Assembly (NCBI GenBank): GCA_937870755.1
Contig: CALMZV010000019.1
Location: 1 to 64,000, forward strand
Direction of reading: 5' to 3'
DNA from: an uncultured Methylocystaceae bacterium
GTDB lineage: Bacteria; Pseudomonadota; Alphaproteobacteria; Rhizobiales; Beijerinckiaceae
Length of the DNA: 64,000 nt
The translations under genes were made by a program, and so were the position numbers. Position 1 is the stretch's first letter, and every line of letters begins with the position of its first letter. A model generated the notes under the pieces. It saw nothing but the letters and a program-made list of their open reading frames with translations, searched no databases and was not told the DNA's origin. This document shows positions 48,098 to 57,642 of this stretch, piece by piece.

Positions 48098-49918
48098 ATG
48101 TGCGGCATAGCGGGCGTTCACGCCTATCACTATGCGGCCAACCCCGTCGACGGGGCCGAGCTTGCGGCCATGAGCGCGCGCATGGCGGCGCGCGGGCCGG
48201 ATGGGGCAGGCTGCTGGACCGACGGCGCCGCGCGCATCGGTCTCGCGCACCGGCGGCTCGCCATCATCGATCCGTCGGCTGAGGCCGACCAGCCAATGGC
48301 GAGCGCGGACGGCCGCCTCGTCGTCGTCTTCAACGGCGAGATTTACAACCACGCCGAACTGCGCGCCGAACTCATCGCCAAAGGCCATGTGTTCCGCACC
48401 CGCTCCGACACGGAGGTGCTGCTTCACCTTTATGCCGAACGTGGCGTCGACATGGTGCATGCGCTGCGCGGCATGTTCGCCTTCGCCATGTGGGACGCGC
48501 GCGAGAACACGCTCACGCTCGCGCGCGATCCCTACGGCATAAAGCCGCTCTATTACAGCGACGACGGCTGGACGGTGCGGTTCGCGAGCCAGGTGAAGGC
48601 GCTGCTGGCGGGCGGCGCGCTGTCGCGCGATCCGGATCCCGCCGGCGCGGTCGGCTTTCTGTTGTTCGGCAGCGTGCCCGAACCGTTCACCATGTATCGC
48701 GCCATACGTGCGGTTCCGGCCGGCGCGGTGGTGCGCGTCGACCGTGCGGGCGCAGGTCCCGCGCGCCGCTATCACGCCATCGCGCAGGTGTGGCGCGACG
48801 GCGCGGCGTCGACCGCGCCGGACGCGGAAGATCGTATTCGCGCGGCGTTGCGCGATTCGGCGCGCGCGCACCTCGTGTCGGATGTGCCGGTCGGGGCCTT
48901 TCTGTCGGCGGGCGTCGATTCGGGCGCGCTGGTCGGTCTCATGCGCGACGCCGGAGCGCGCGACATCGCGACCGTCACCATCGGCTTCGAGGAGTTCGCC
49001 GGCGCGCGCGACGACGAAACCGCAATCGCAAGCGAGGTCGCGCGCCACTACGCGACCGATCATGCCACGCGCATCGTCACGCGCGCCGAGTTCGAAACGG
49101 ACCTGCCGCGCATTCTCGACGCCATGGACCAGCCGACCATCGACGGCGTGAATACATGGTTCGTCGCCAAAGCCGCGCGCGAACGCGGCCTGAAGGTCGC
49201 TGTCTCCGGCGTCGGCGGCGATGAACTGTTCGGCGGCTATCCCTCGTTCCGCACGCTGCCGCGCTGGGTGCGCGCCTGCGCCGCGCCCGGGCGCGCGCCG
49301 CTGCTTGGCCGTGCGCTGCGCAGCGCGCTCGCGCCGTTTGCCGCCGCGCTCGGCCTCCATCCGAAAGCTGCCGGCATGGTGGAATACGGCGGCGACTATG
49401 CCGGCGCCTGGCTGTTGCAGCGCGGCCTGTTCATGCCGTGGGAACTGGAGAAACACCTTGCGCGCGACATCGTCGCCGAGGGCCTGCGCCGCCTGAAGCC
49501 GCTCGCGCTGATCGATTCCGTCCTGCGCCCGCGGCCCCGAAGCGCCTTCGCCCGCGTCGCGAGCCTGGAATCCGCGCTCTACCTGCGCAACCAGTTGCTG
49601 CGCGACGCCGACTGGGCCGGCATGGCGCACGGTCTCGAAATCCGCACGCCGCTCGTGGACAGCGTTCTCCTGCACGGCGTCGCCGCCAGCGGCTGGCGTG
49701 GCCAGGGCGCCAAGCGCCTGCTCGCGGAGGCGCCCTCGCGACCGCTGCCCGCAGCCGTGCGCGCCCGCGCCAAGACCGGCTTCGCGACGCCGGTCGGGCA
49801 ATGGATCGCCGCGCCCGATCTTCCCGCGCGCGGCGGCCCCCGGCGCGGGTGGGCGCGCGGGTGGAGCAAGCGCATCATTGCGAACGCCGGCGGCGCATGG
49901 GCCGCGCAGGTCCGATGA
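48098..49918 (+). CDS. asparagine synthase-like glutamine amidotransferase, polysaccharide-locus type
   Basis: The 606-residue protein begins MCGIAGV, giving the N-terminal nucleophile Cys2 of class II glutaminases, followed by RGPDG, RLAIIDP and FNGEIYNH. The synthetase half has an altered PP-loop LSAGVDSG (usually SGGxDS) and SGVGGDELFGGY. Housekeeping AsnB makes asparagine; homologues in glycan clusters amidate uronic acids or other carboxylates on sugars. The neighbours favour the latter. The gene starts 28 bases after the FkbM gene, one of the few non-overlapping junctions in this operon. Confidence 0.88.
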   Translation: MCGIAGVHAYHYAANPVDGAELAAMSARMAARGPDGAGCWTDGAARIGLAHRRLAIIDPSAEADQPMASADGRLVVVFNGEIYNHAELRAELIAKGHVFRTRSDTEVLLHLYAERGVDMVHALRGMFAFAMWDARENTLTLARDPYGIKPLYYSDDGWTVRFASQVKALLAGGALSRDPDPAGAVGFLLFGSVPEPFTMYRAIRAVPAGAVVRVDRAGAGPARRYHAIAQVWRDGAASTAPDAEDRIRAALRDSARAHLVSDVPVGAFLSAGVDSGALVGLMRDAGARDIATVTIGFEEFAGARDDETAIASEVARHYATDHATRIVTRAEFETDLPRILDAMDQPTIDGVNTWFVAKAARERGLKVAVSGVGGDELFGGYPSFRTLPRWVRACAAPGRAPLLGRALRSALAPFAAALGLHPKAAGMVEYGGDYAGAWLLQRGLFMPWELEKHLARDIVAEGLRRLKPLALIDSVLRPRPRSAFARVASLESALYLRNQLLRDADWAGMAHGLEIRTPLVDSVLLHGVAASGWRGQGAKRLLAEAPSRPLPAAVRARAKTGFATPVGQWIAAPDLPARGGPRRGWARGWSKRIIANAGGAWAAQVR

Positions 49919-50997
49919 GCGACGCCGGCATGAAGGTCCTCGCCCTCCTGACGGACGGGTTCGGCGCGGCAGGCGGCATCGCGCGCTACAATCAGGATTT
50001 CATCACGGCGCTCGCCGTAAGCCCCGCGGTGCGCGCCGTGTCGGCGCTGCCGCGCCATGGGGCGGCGCAGGCCGAAACGCCCGCGCGCGTCGCGCAGCAC
50101 GCGCCGGCCGGCCGCGTGGCGTGGAGCGCGCATGCGCTGCGCCTTGCGGCTTCTGAAAGGTTCGACGTGGTCTTTTGCGGCCATCTTCGTGCAGCCCCGC
50201 TCGCGGCCGCCGTCGCCGGTCTCGCGCGCGCGCCCTTGTGGCTGCAGGCGCACGGGGTCGAAGCCTGGGCGCGGCCCGGCGCGGCGGTCCGTCGCGCGGC
50301 CGCGCGCGCCGCGCTCGTCACCTGCGTCTCGCGGCGCACGCGCGAGCGGTTGCTGCGCTGGTGCGATATCGAGCCGGCGCGCGTCTGCGTGCTGCCCAAC
50401 ACGCTCGGCGCGCGGTTTACGCCCGGCCCCGCGTCGCGCGCGGCGCGCGAGCGCCTCGGCCTCGGCGACGCCGCCGTCATTCTCACGGTCGGCCGGCTCG
50501 ATTCGGCCGAGCGCTACAAGGGCCACGACCGCGTGATCGCGGCGTTGCCGCGCATTCTGCGGGACCGGCCGGACGCGCTCTATGTCGTCGCCGGCGAAGG
50601 CGGCGACCGCGCGCGGCTGGAGCGACTGGCCCGCGATGCGAATGTCGCCGGGCGCGTGCGTTTTGTCGGCCGCGTCGCAGACGACGATCTGCCGGACCTC
50701 TATCGTGCGGCCAGGGTGTTCGCCATGCCCAGCGAGGGCGAGGGCTTCGGCATCGTGTTTCTGGAAGCGGCGGCCTGCGGCGCGGCTGTGGTCGCGGGCG
50801 CCGGCGATGGCGCGGCCGACGCGCTCGCCGACGGCGCGTTCGGCGTGCGCGTCGATCCGCACGACCAGGCGGCGCTGGCGGCGGCGGTGCTCGCGGGCCT
50901 GAACGGCGCGGGTCGCGACGGCACGGGCGCCGCGCAACGGTTCGCCTTCTCCCGTTTCGCGCAACATGTGGACCACCTTGTCACACACCGAATCTGA
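49915..50997 (+). CDS. glycosyltransferase family 4-like protein (1)
   Basis: The 360-residue GT-B protein has an N-terminal acceptor domain beginning KVLALLTDGFGAAGGIARYN and a C-terminal nucleotide-sugar domain with LTVGRLDSAERYKGHDR and the E-x7-E motif EGEGFGIVFLEAAACG. These are retaining GT4 features. The ATG overlaps the asparagine-synthase-like stop. Its 3' end overlaps the transporter permease gene by 32 bases. Donor and acceptor are unknown. Confidence 0.9.
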   Translation: MSDAGMKVLALLTDGFGAAGGIARYNQDFITALAVSPAVRAVSALPRHGAAQAETPARVAQHAPAGRVAWSAHALRLAASERFDVVFCGHLRAAPLAAAVAGLARAPLWLQAHGVEAWARPGAAVRRAAARAALVTCVSRRTRERLLRWCDIEPARVCVLPNTLGARFTPGPASRAARERLGLGDAAVILTVGRLDSAERYKGHDRVIAALPRILRDRPDALYVVAGEGGDRARLERLARDANVAGRVRFVGRVADDDLPDLYRAARVFAMPSEGEGFGIVFLEAAACGAAVVAGAGDGAADALADGAFGVRVDPHDQAALAAAVLAGLNGAGRDGTGAAQRFAFSRFAQHVDHLVTHRI

Positions 50998-51823
50998 TCG
51001 CCCTGCGCGCCCGCCCACCGTCATCGAGCCGCCCGGCGGCTGGCGCGCGCTCGACCTGTCCGATCTATGGCGCTACCGCGAACTGTTGTGGGTGCTGACC
51101 GAGCGCGACATCAAGGTGCGCTACAAACAGACCGTGCTCGGTTTCGCGTGGGCGATCATCCAGCCGGTGATGCTGATGGTCGTGTTCTCGATCTTCTTCG
51201 GCCGGCTCGCCAATATGCCGTCCGACGGCCTTGCCTATCCGGTGTTCGTCTATGCCGGCCTGCTGCCGTGGACGTTCTTCGCCAACGCCGTATCGAACGC
51301 CTCCTCCTCGCTGGTCGGCTCGGCCAATCTCGTGAGCAAGGTGTATTTCCCGCGCCTCATCATTCCGCTCTCGTCGGCCGGCGGCGGCATTGTCGATTTC
51401 CTGATCGCATTCGTCATTCTGCTGGCGATGATGCTGTTCTACCGTGTCGGCTGGACGGCGAACCTGCTCGCCGCTCCGCTGCTGGTCGCCGGCGTCGTGT
51501 TCATCGCGCTCGGGGTCGGCGCGTTTCTGTCGGCGCTCAATGTCGCCTATCGCGACTTTCGCTATGTGGTGCCCTTCCTGTTGCAGTTCTGGATGTTCGC
51601 CACGCCCGTCGTCTATCCCGCCAGCCTCGTGCCGGAACAATGGCGCTGGGTCATGTTCCTCAATCCCATGACCGGGTTCATCGAGGGGTTCCGCTCGGTT
51701 TTCCTCGGCCGCCCGTTCGATTGGCCGTCGATCGCCGTGTCCCTGGCGGCGGCGTGCATCGTCTTCGTCGTCGGCGTCGCCTATTTCGAAAAAGTCGAGC
51801 GGCGGTTCGCCGACATCATCTGA
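50966..51823 (+). CDS. ABC-2 type polysaccharide export permease (Wzm-like)
   Basis: The 285-residue protein has a short cytoplasmic N-terminus, the coupling segment RYRELLWVLTERDIKVRYKQTVLGFAW (given by its ends only: RYRELLW to VLGFAW) and six membrane spans, matching the ABC-2 polysaccharide exporter family (Wzm, KpsM, TagG). It would export lipid-linked glycan chains across the inner membrane with the ATPase encoded 16 bases downstream. It overlaps the preceding glycosyltransferase gene by 32 bases; no later start would keep the conserved N-terminus. Confidence 0.92.
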   Translation: MWTTLSHTESDRPARPPTVIEPPGGWRALDLSDLWRYRELLWVLTERDIKVRYKQTVLGFAWAIIQPVMLMVVFSIFFGRLANMPSDGLAYPVFVYAGLLPWTFFANAVSNASSSLVGSANLVSKVYFPRLIIPLSSAGGGIVDFLIAFVILLAMMLFYRVGWTANLLAAPLLVAGVVFIALGVGAFLSALNVAYRDFRYVVPFLLQFWMFATPVVYPASLVPEQWRWVMFLNPMTGFIEGFRSVFLGRPFDWPSIAVSLAAACIVFVVGVAYFEKVERRFADII

Positions 51824-51839
51824 GCAGACGCCACGCGCC

Positions 51840-53123
51840 ATGAACATGCCCGCCATTCGCGCAGACGGACTTTGGAAGGAATACGCCATCGGCGCCCGCG
51901 CGCGCGCGCAGCCGACGTTCCGCGAGACGCTGGTCGATGTGTTCGCCGCGCCCGTGCGGCGCCTACGCGGCGCGCCGGCGCGCGAGCAGACGGAAACGTT
52001 CTACGCGCTGCGCGACGTTTCGTTCGAGATCGCGCCCGGCGAGGTGGTCGGCATCGTCGGCCGTAACGGGGCGGGCAAGTCCACGCTCCTGAAGATCCTC
52101 TCGCGCATCACGGCGCCGACGAGAGGCCGGGTCGAAATCCGCGGGCGCATCGCCAGCCTGCTCGAAGTCGGCACCGGCTTTCATCCGGAACTCACGGGTC
52201 GCGAGAACATCCGGCTCAACGGCGCCATTCTCGGCATGTCGGGCGCCGAGATCGCGCGGAAGTTTGACGAAATCGTCGCCTTCTCCGGCGTGGAGAAATT
52301 CATCGACACCCCGGTCAAGCATTATTCGAGCGGTATGAACGTGCGCCTGGCTTTTGCGGTCGCGGCCCATCTCGAACCGGAAATCCTGCTCGTGGACGAG
52401 GTGCTGGCGGTCGGCGACGCCGAGTTCCAGAAAAAGTGCCTCGGCAAGATGGGCGAGATCGCCAGCCAGCGCGGCCGCACGGTGCTGTTCGTCAGCCATC
52501 AGCTCGGCATGGTGGCGCGGCTGTGCGCGCGTACGCTTCTGTTGTCCCAGGGCGAGATCGCCTTTGCCGGCGACACCGCGAGCGCGCTCGATCGCTACAT
52601 CGCATCCGGCGCGCCGACCGGCGCCAACGTGTTCGAGAACGCCGAGGAGCGGCCGCACGCGCCGGCCGCCATCGTGCGCGTGGAGACGCGCGACGCCGAC
52701 GGCGCCGTCGTCGACCAGTTTCCCTGGGCTTCCACCGTGCGCGTGCGCGTGGCCCTGCGGCGCAACCAGATATTGCCGAACACCGTTCTCGCCGTCGGTG
52801 TGGAGAACCATCTGTCGGTCCGCGTGTGCTCCTGGTACGCGCGGCTTGCGGAGCATTTGGGCGCCGAGGACGGTCTGCAGTGTCTCGAGATCGCCTTTCC
52901 CGCGCGCGTCTTGGTGCCGGGCGTCTATTCCTTCGTTGTCGACGTGTTCGAATATGGCGCCATCCATCACCGCGTCGCCAATGTCTGTCCGATTTCAATC
53001 GTCGACACGAGCGAGGAACTGTCGGCGATCGGGCCGGTCGATTTCGGAACGGTCATCGTGCCCGGCGAATGGACGCGCCATCGCATCGGCGCGTCGCAGC
53101 CCGAGGCCGCGCCCGCGTCATGA
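51840..53123 (+). CDS. ABC transporter ATPase with C-terminal carbohydrate-binding domain (Wzt-like)
   Basis: The 427-residue protein has an ATPase domain with Walker A GRNGAGKST, signature YSSGMNVRLAF and Walker B ILLVDEVLAVGD, then a beta-rich domain from about residue 270 to 410 resembling Wzt C-terminal domains. In E. coli O8/O9a that domain recognises a modified (methylated or phosphorylated) chain end before export. Two methyltransferases encoded in this operon could provide such a cap. It pairs with the permease directly upstream and its stop overlaps the next glycosyltransferase start. Confidence 0.92.
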   Translation: MNMPAIRADGLWKEYAIGARARAQPTFRETLVDVFAAPVRRLRGAPAREQTETFYALRDVSFEIAPGEVVGIVGRNGAGKSTLLKILSRITAPTRGRVEIRGRIASLLEVGTGFHPELTGRENIRLNGAILGMSGAEIARKFDEIVAFSGVEKFIDTPVKHYSSGMNVRLAFAVAAHLEPEILLVDEVLAVGDAEFQKKCLGKMGEIASQRGRTVLFVSHQLGMVARLCARTLLLSQGEIAFAGDTASALDRYIASGAPTGANVFENAEERPHAPAAIVRVETRDADGAVVDQFPWASTVRVRVALRRNQILPNTVLAVGVENHLSVRVCSWYARLAEHLGAEDGLQCLEIAFPARVLVPGVYSFVVDVFEYGAIHHRVANVCPISIVDTSEELSAIGPVDFGTVIVPGEWTRHRIGASQPEAAPAS

Positions 53124-54037
53124 CCGCCGCCGTCGCCGTCGTCACGCCGTGCTACAACGCGGCGGCCACGCTGGCCGCCACGCTCGAGAGCGCGCTCGCG
53201 CAGGATGTCGCGGCGGATATCGTCGTGGTCGACGACGGCTCCACCGACGGCTCGCTCGCGGTCGCGCGCGCATTCGAGCCGCGCGTGCGCGTGACGACCG
53301 GGCCAAACCGCGGCGTATCCGCCGCGCGCAACACGGGGATTGCGATCACGCGCGCGCCATGGCTGGTCTTTCTCGACGCCGACGATCTTCTCGCGCCCGG
53401 CACGCTCGCGCGGCGCATCGCGACCGCGCAGGAATCGCGCGCCGACGTCGTCGTCTGCGACTGGGAGGATTTCGCCGACGATGCGCCATGCGTCCCCCGC
53501 ACGCTCGACTGGCCGGCCATGGGCGAGGACGCCGAGCGCGCGATCGCCAGCCATGTCTGGGCGACGACCGCCGCGCTCATGTATCGGCGCACGCTCGTCG
53601 AGAAGGTCGGCGGTTTTCGCGCCGATCTGCCCGTCATCCAGGACGCGCGTTTCATGTTCGACGCCGCGCGCGCCGGCGCGCGATTCGCGCACGACGCGCA
53701 TGTCGGCGCGTTCTATCGCATCGTCGCCGGCAGCCTGTCGCGCCGGGCGCCCGTGCGCTTCTGGCGCGATGTGCTGACCAACGCCCGCCAGATTGAGGCG
53801 CTGTGGCGGACCGCGGAGGCGCTGTCGCCCGCGCGCCGCCGAACCCTGCTCGCCATATACGATCAGGCCGCGCGCGGACTATTCGCGGCCGGCGACGCCG
53901 ACTATTTCGCAGCGCTCGCGGCCCAGCGCGCGCTCGGCCTGCCGCTGTCGCGTCATGCGCGCGCGAGCGCGCCGCTGGCGCGGCTCGTGGGGCTGCGCGC
54001 CGCGCGCGCGCTGTTTCAGCTTGCGGGGCGTCGATGA
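53120..54037 (+). CDS. glycosyltransferase family 2
   Basis: The 305-residue GT-A protein begins with VAVVTPCYNAAATLAATLES, has VVDDGSTDGS (nucleotide binding) and FLDADDLL (the DxD metal site), followed by a variable acceptor region with WDED-like VIQDARFMFDAA. These are hallmarks of inverting GT2 enzymes. No membrane spans. The ATG overlaps the Wzt stop and the stop overlaps the next start, so it is translationally coupled on both sides. Sugar specificity is not evident. Confidence 0.92.
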   Translation: MTAAVAVVTPCYNAAATLAATLESALAQDVAADIVVVDDGSTDGSLAVARAFEPRVRVTTGPNRGVSAARNTGIAITRAPWLVFLDADDLLAPGTLARRIATAQESRADVVVCDWEDFADDAPCVPRTLDWPAMGEDAERAIASHVWATTAALMYRRTLVEKVGGFRADLPVIQDARFMFDAARAGARFAHDAHVGAFYRIVAGSLSRRAPVRFWRDVLTNARQIEALWRTAEALSPARRRTLLAIYDQAARGLFAAGDADYFAALAAQRALGLPLSRHARASAPLARLVGLRAARALFQLAGRR

Positions 54038-55347
54038 GCGCGCGTCGCAGGATCGTGCTGGCGACGGCCTGGCACCCTCCGCACCACCTCGGCGGCACGG
54101 AAGTCTACGTAGCGGGTCTGGCGCGGGAGCTTGCGCGCCGCGGGTTCGATTGCCGCGTTCTGGCGCCGCGCGCGCAGGGCGCGCCGCCGTCCTACGAATA
54201 CGAGGGCGTGCGCGTCGACACCTATCCCGAACCGACGGCGCCGCAGGCGACGGACGCCGAGCGGGAAACCTTCCGCCGGCTGCTCGGCGAAGATGGGGAC
54301 GTGATCTATCACCAGCACGCATGGACGCGTGGCTGCGGTCCGCTGCATCTGCGCATCGCGCGCGCGCACGGTCTTGCGACGGCGTTGACGTTGCATACCG
54401 CCGGCGCGCTTTGCCTGCGCGGAACCATGCGCCGCTTTGGCCGGTCGGCGTGCGACGGTCGGATCGATGCGCGCGATTGCGCCATGTGCTGGGCGATGGG
54501 GCGCGGCGCGTCGCCGTTGCTTGCGCGCATGCTCGGCCATGCGCCCATGCCGGTCGCGCGCGCGCTGCGCGGCGTCGGCCACCGAGCGGCGACGGCGCTG
54601 GCCGCGCCCGCGATCGCCGAGGAAAAAGCGACGGCCCTGCGCGCCCTGTTCGCCGACAGCGATCGGATTGTCGCGGTGTGCGGATGGCTGCATGCGGCGC
54701 TGGCGCTCAACGGCGCGCCGGTCGACAAGCTGCATCTGTGCCGGCACGGTCTGCCCGACGATTTCATCGCGGCGGCGCGCGCGGCGCCTGCGCCCGCCGC
54801 AGAGGGGCCGCTCAACCTTGTCTATCTCGGTCGATGGGACCGCGCGAAGGGCGTCGATGTCGCCGTCGACGCGGTCAGGGCCCTTCCGCCCGAGGTCGAT
54901 GCGCGCCTGACCATTCACGCGCCGTCGGGCGAAGACGCCTACGAGCGCGAAACGCGCGCGCGTTCGGCCGGCGATCCGCGCATCGTCTTCGCCGCGCCCC
55001 TCGCGCGCGACCATCTTGCGCAGGCGTTCGGCGGATATCACGCGCTGCTGGCGCCGTCGCTCGGGCTGGAAACCGGCCCACTGGTCGTGCTGGAGGCGCA
55101 GGCTGCTGGCGTTTTCGTGCTGGGCTCGCGGCTCGGCGGCGTCGCCGAACTGGTGGCGGCCAACGGTAGCGGCGAATTGCTGGCGCCGGGCGACACGGCC
55201 GCATGGAGCGCGGCCATCGCGCGTCTGGCCGAACGCCGTCGCGCCGGCGCGCTCGCGCGCGTTCCCGCGCGCGTGCGTTCGATGGCCGATGTCGCGGCCG
55301 ATACGGCGGCGATGTACGAAGGCCTGCGCGCAAGGGCGGCGGCGTGA
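54034..55347 (+). CDS. glycosyltransferase family 4-like protein (2), with cysteine-rich insert
   Basis: The 437-residue GT-B protein starts RRIVLATAWHPPHHLGGTEVY, a common GT4 opening with the glycine loop, and has NLVYLGRWDRAKGVDV and LGLETGPLVVLEAQAAG near the C-terminus. Between the lobes is an insert with spaced cysteines (LCLRGTMRRFGRSAC, ARDCAMCWAMGRG), seen in a subset of actinobacterial and proteobacterial GT4 enzymes and possibly metal-binding. The ATG overlaps the GT2 stop. Confidence 0.88.
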   Translation: MSARRRIVLATAWHPPHHLGGTEVYVAGLARELARRGFDCRVLAPRAQGAPPSYEYEGVRVDTYPEPTAPQATDAERETFRRLLGEDGDVIYHQHAWTRGCGPLHLRIARAHGLATALTLHTAGALCLRGTMRRFGRSACDGRIDARDCAMCWAMGRGASPLLARMLGHAPMPVARALRGVGHRAATALAAPAIAEEKATALRALFADSDRIVAVCGWLHAALALNGAPVDKLHLCRHGLPDDFIAAARAAPAPAAEGPLNLVYLGRWDRAKGVDVAVDAVRALPPEVDARLTIHAPSGEDAYERETRARSAGDPRIVFAAPLARDHLAQAFGGYHALLAPSLGLETGPLVVLEAQAAGVFVLGSRLGGVAELVAANGSGELLAPGDTAAWSAAIARLAERRRAGALARVPARVRSMADVAADTAAMYEGLRARAAA

Positions 55348-56378
55348 GGATCGCGCTCACGGCCGACCCGGAGATCGCTGTGCCGCCTATCCTGTATGGC
55401 GGCATCGAGCGCGTGATCGACATGCTGGCGCGCGGGTTGAGCGCGCGCGGGCACGAGGTCACGCTGTTCGCGCGCGCGGGCTCGACCTGTCCGGTCGAGA
55501 CATGCGTGTGGCCGGGCGCCGACAGCGGCGCGTGGCTCGACACGGCGCGCAACGCCGCTTTTCTCGCGCGCCACGTGCGCGCGCGCAGGTTCGACATGGT
55601 GCACAGTTTCTCGCGGTTGGCCTATCTCGCCCCGGTGCTCGGCGCGCGCGTTCCCAAACTCATGACCTACCAGCGCGCGATCAGTCCGCGCACGACGGGC
55701 CGGGCGCAGCGGCTGGCGCGCGGCACGCTCGAGTTTTCCGCCATCAGCCGCAAGATGATGGAGCCTGTCGCGCATATCGGGCGCTGGCATATGGCGCCGA
55801 ACGGCGCGCCGCTTTCGGCCTATGCGTTTCGCCCGGACTGCGCGCCCGATGCGCCGCTCGCGTTTCTCGGTCGCGTCGAGGAGATCAAGGGACCGCACGT
55901 CGCCATCGAGGTCGCCCGTCGCGCCGGCCGCCGGCTCGTCATCGCCGGCAATGTGCCCGACGAGCATCGCGCGTGGTTTCAGGCGCATGTCGCGCCCGCG
56001 ATCGACGGCGAGGCCGTTCGCTATGTCGGGCCGGTCGACGATCGTGCGAAGAATGAATTGCTGGGCGCGGCCGCCGCGCTGCTCATGCCGATCTCGTGGG
56101 AGGAGCCGTTCGGCATCGTGATGGCCGAGGCGATGGCCTGTGGCGCGCCGGTCGTCGGATTCCGGCGCGGCGCCGTGCCCGAGGTGGTCGCGCACGGCGT
56201 GACGGGCTTCGTGGTCGATACGCTCGACGAGATGGCGGCGGCCGTGGCGCGCCTGCCGGAAATCGACCGCGCGGCCTGCCGGGCGCGGGTGGAATCGCTC
56301 TACAGCGACGACGCCGTGGCCGAACGCTATCTCGAAATCTATCGCGACATGATCGCGCGCATGCGGCGCGAGAGGTGA
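55344..56378 (+). CDS. glycosyltransferase family 4-like protein (3)
   Basis: The 344-residue product opens MRIALTADPEIAVPPILYGG, typical of GT4 enzymes related to sucrose/lipid-linked sugar transferases, and contains LAFLGRVEEIKGPHVAIEVA and WEEPFGIVMAEAMACGAPVVG, the E-x7-E donor-binding motif. The GTG start overlaps the previous stop (GTGA). Length is slightly short for GT4 but both Rossmann lobes are complete. Confidence 0.9.
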   Translation: MRIALTADPEIAVPPILYGGIERVIDMLARGLSARGHEVTLFARAGSTCPVETCVWPGADSGAWLDTARNAAFLARHVRARRFDMVHSFSRLAYLAPVLGARVPKLMTYQRAISPRTTGRAQRLARGTLEFSAISRKMMEPVAHIGRWHMAPNGAPLSAYAFRPDCAPDAPLAFLGRVEEIKGPHVAIEVARRAGRRLVIAGNVPDEHRAWFQAHVAPAIDGEAVRYVGPVDDRAKNELLGAAAALLMPISWEEPFGIVMAEAMACGAPVVGFRRGAVPEVVAHGVTGFVVDTLDEMAAAVARLPEIDRAACRARVESLYSDDAVAERYLEIYRDMIARMRRER

Positions 56379-56382
56379 GCCG

Positions 56383-57642
56383 GTGCGCTCGGTGGTGGCC
56401 TATCCCGGAAACATGGAGCACGCCCAGCAGATCGCGCGCGCGCTGCACGACGAAGGCTGGCTCACGGATTTCGTCACCACCTTCGTGTGGCGGCCGGATG
56501 GCGCCGCCGCAGCGCTTCTGGCGCGATTGCCGGAACGGCTGGCGACGCGCGCGCGCCGTGAATTGTCGCGCCGCGCCATGACCCAGGCGCCGGCCCATCT
56601 CGTGCGCGCGCATCCGAAATGGGAGGTGGCGCGCAGCATCGCGCTCAAGGCGAGGGGCGGTCCGCGGCTGGTCGACGCCGTGTGGGACAGGATGATCCAC
56701 CATTTCGACGCGACCGTTGCTGGCGCCTACGTCGCAGGCGCCGACACGGTGCATGCCTTCGAATATTCGGCGCGCGAAACCTTCGTGCGCGCCGGCGCGG
56801 AAGGCGTGGTGCGCGTGCTGCATCTCGCATCGCTCGCCAGCCGCAGCTTCGAGGAGATCCTCGCGCGCGAAAAAGCGATGTGGAAGGAGCTGGAGAGCCC
56901 GCACGATTCCTATTTCGCCCGCAAGTTTCCACGCCGGCAGGCGCGCCGCGACGAGGAAATCGCGCGCGCCGACATCATCGTGGCCAATTCGCGCCTGACC
57001 GCGCGGTCCCATATCGCGGCCGGCGCGGACGCCGCCAAAGTGATGGTGGCGCAACTCGGCGCGCCGCCGCCGATCGCCGCGCCGCATCCGCGCGACGGCG
57101 ACGGGCCGCTCGTGGCCGTGTGGGCGGGGTCGTTCTCGCTGGGCAAGGGCGCGCACTACATGCTGGAAGCATGGCGCAACCTGAACGCGGGCCGGGCGGC
57201 GCGTCTCGACGTGTATGGAAACGTCGCGCTCCCGCAACGCGCGCGCGCGCTGGCGACCGACACAGTCGCCTTTCGCGGCTGGACGCCGCGCGCCGCGTTG
57301 TTCGAGGCGTTTCGGCGCGCCGACGTGCTCGTGTTTCCCAGCCTGTCGGACGGATACGGCATGGTCGTCGCCGAAGCGATGGCGCAAGGCCTGCCCGCGA
57401 TCGTCTCCGATATGGCCGGCGCCGCCGATCTGGTCGATGCGGACAACGGGCTGATCGTGCCGGCGGCCGATCCGCGCGCGCTGACGGACGCGCTGCGCTG
57501 GTGTCTCGACAATCGCGACCGGCTGCGCGCGATGCGCCACGGCGCGCTTGCGGCGGCGCGCCGGCGCCAATGGTCCGATTTTCGCGGCGACCTGATGACG
57601 GGGTTGCGCGCGCGGCTCGCCGACCGCGCGCTGACGAACTGA
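56383..57642 (+). CDS. glycosyltransferase family 4-like protein (4)
   Basis: The 419-residue GT-B protein starts from a GTG four bases after the previous stop. The C-terminal lobe has VAVWAGSFSLGKGAHYMLEAW and SDGYGMVVAEAMAQGLPAIVSDMAG, the donor-binding region with the E-x7-E-like pattern replaced by D-G-Y-G-M...E. The N-terminal half is rich in aromatic and basic residues and may bind the lipid-linked acceptor at the membrane face. Substrate unknown. Confidence 0.88.
   Translation: MRSVVAYPGNMEHAQQIARALHDEGWLTDFVTTFVWRPDGAAAALLARLPERLATRARRELSRRAMTQAPAHLVRAHPKWEVARSIALKARGGPRLVDAVWDRMIHHFDATVAGAYVAGADTVHAFEYSARETFVRAGAEGVVRVLHLASLASRSFEEILAREKAMWKELESPHDSYFARKFPRRQARRDEEIARADIIVANSRLTARSHIAAGADAAKVMVAQLGAPPPIAAPHPRDGDGPLVAVWAGSFSLGKGAHYMLEAWRNLNAGRAARLDVYGNVALPQRARALATDTVAFRGWTPRAALFEAFRRADVLVFPSLSDGYGMVVAEAMAQGLPAIVSDMAGAADLVDADNGLIVPAADPRALTDALRWCLDNRDRLRAMRHGALAAARRRQWSDFRGDLMTGLRARLADRALTN

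Noticed and set aside
39436-49918. Exosortase/PEP-CTERM type locus, suggested by the Wzc, BBP2-like and asparagine-synthase-like genes
   Set aside because: No exosortase, PEP-CTERM protein or PrsK/PrsR-type regulators are present in the window.
55161-55172. A second ops-like core (CGGTAGCG)
   Set aside because: Only eight bases match, inside the coding sequence of a glycosyltransferase, so it is likely chance.
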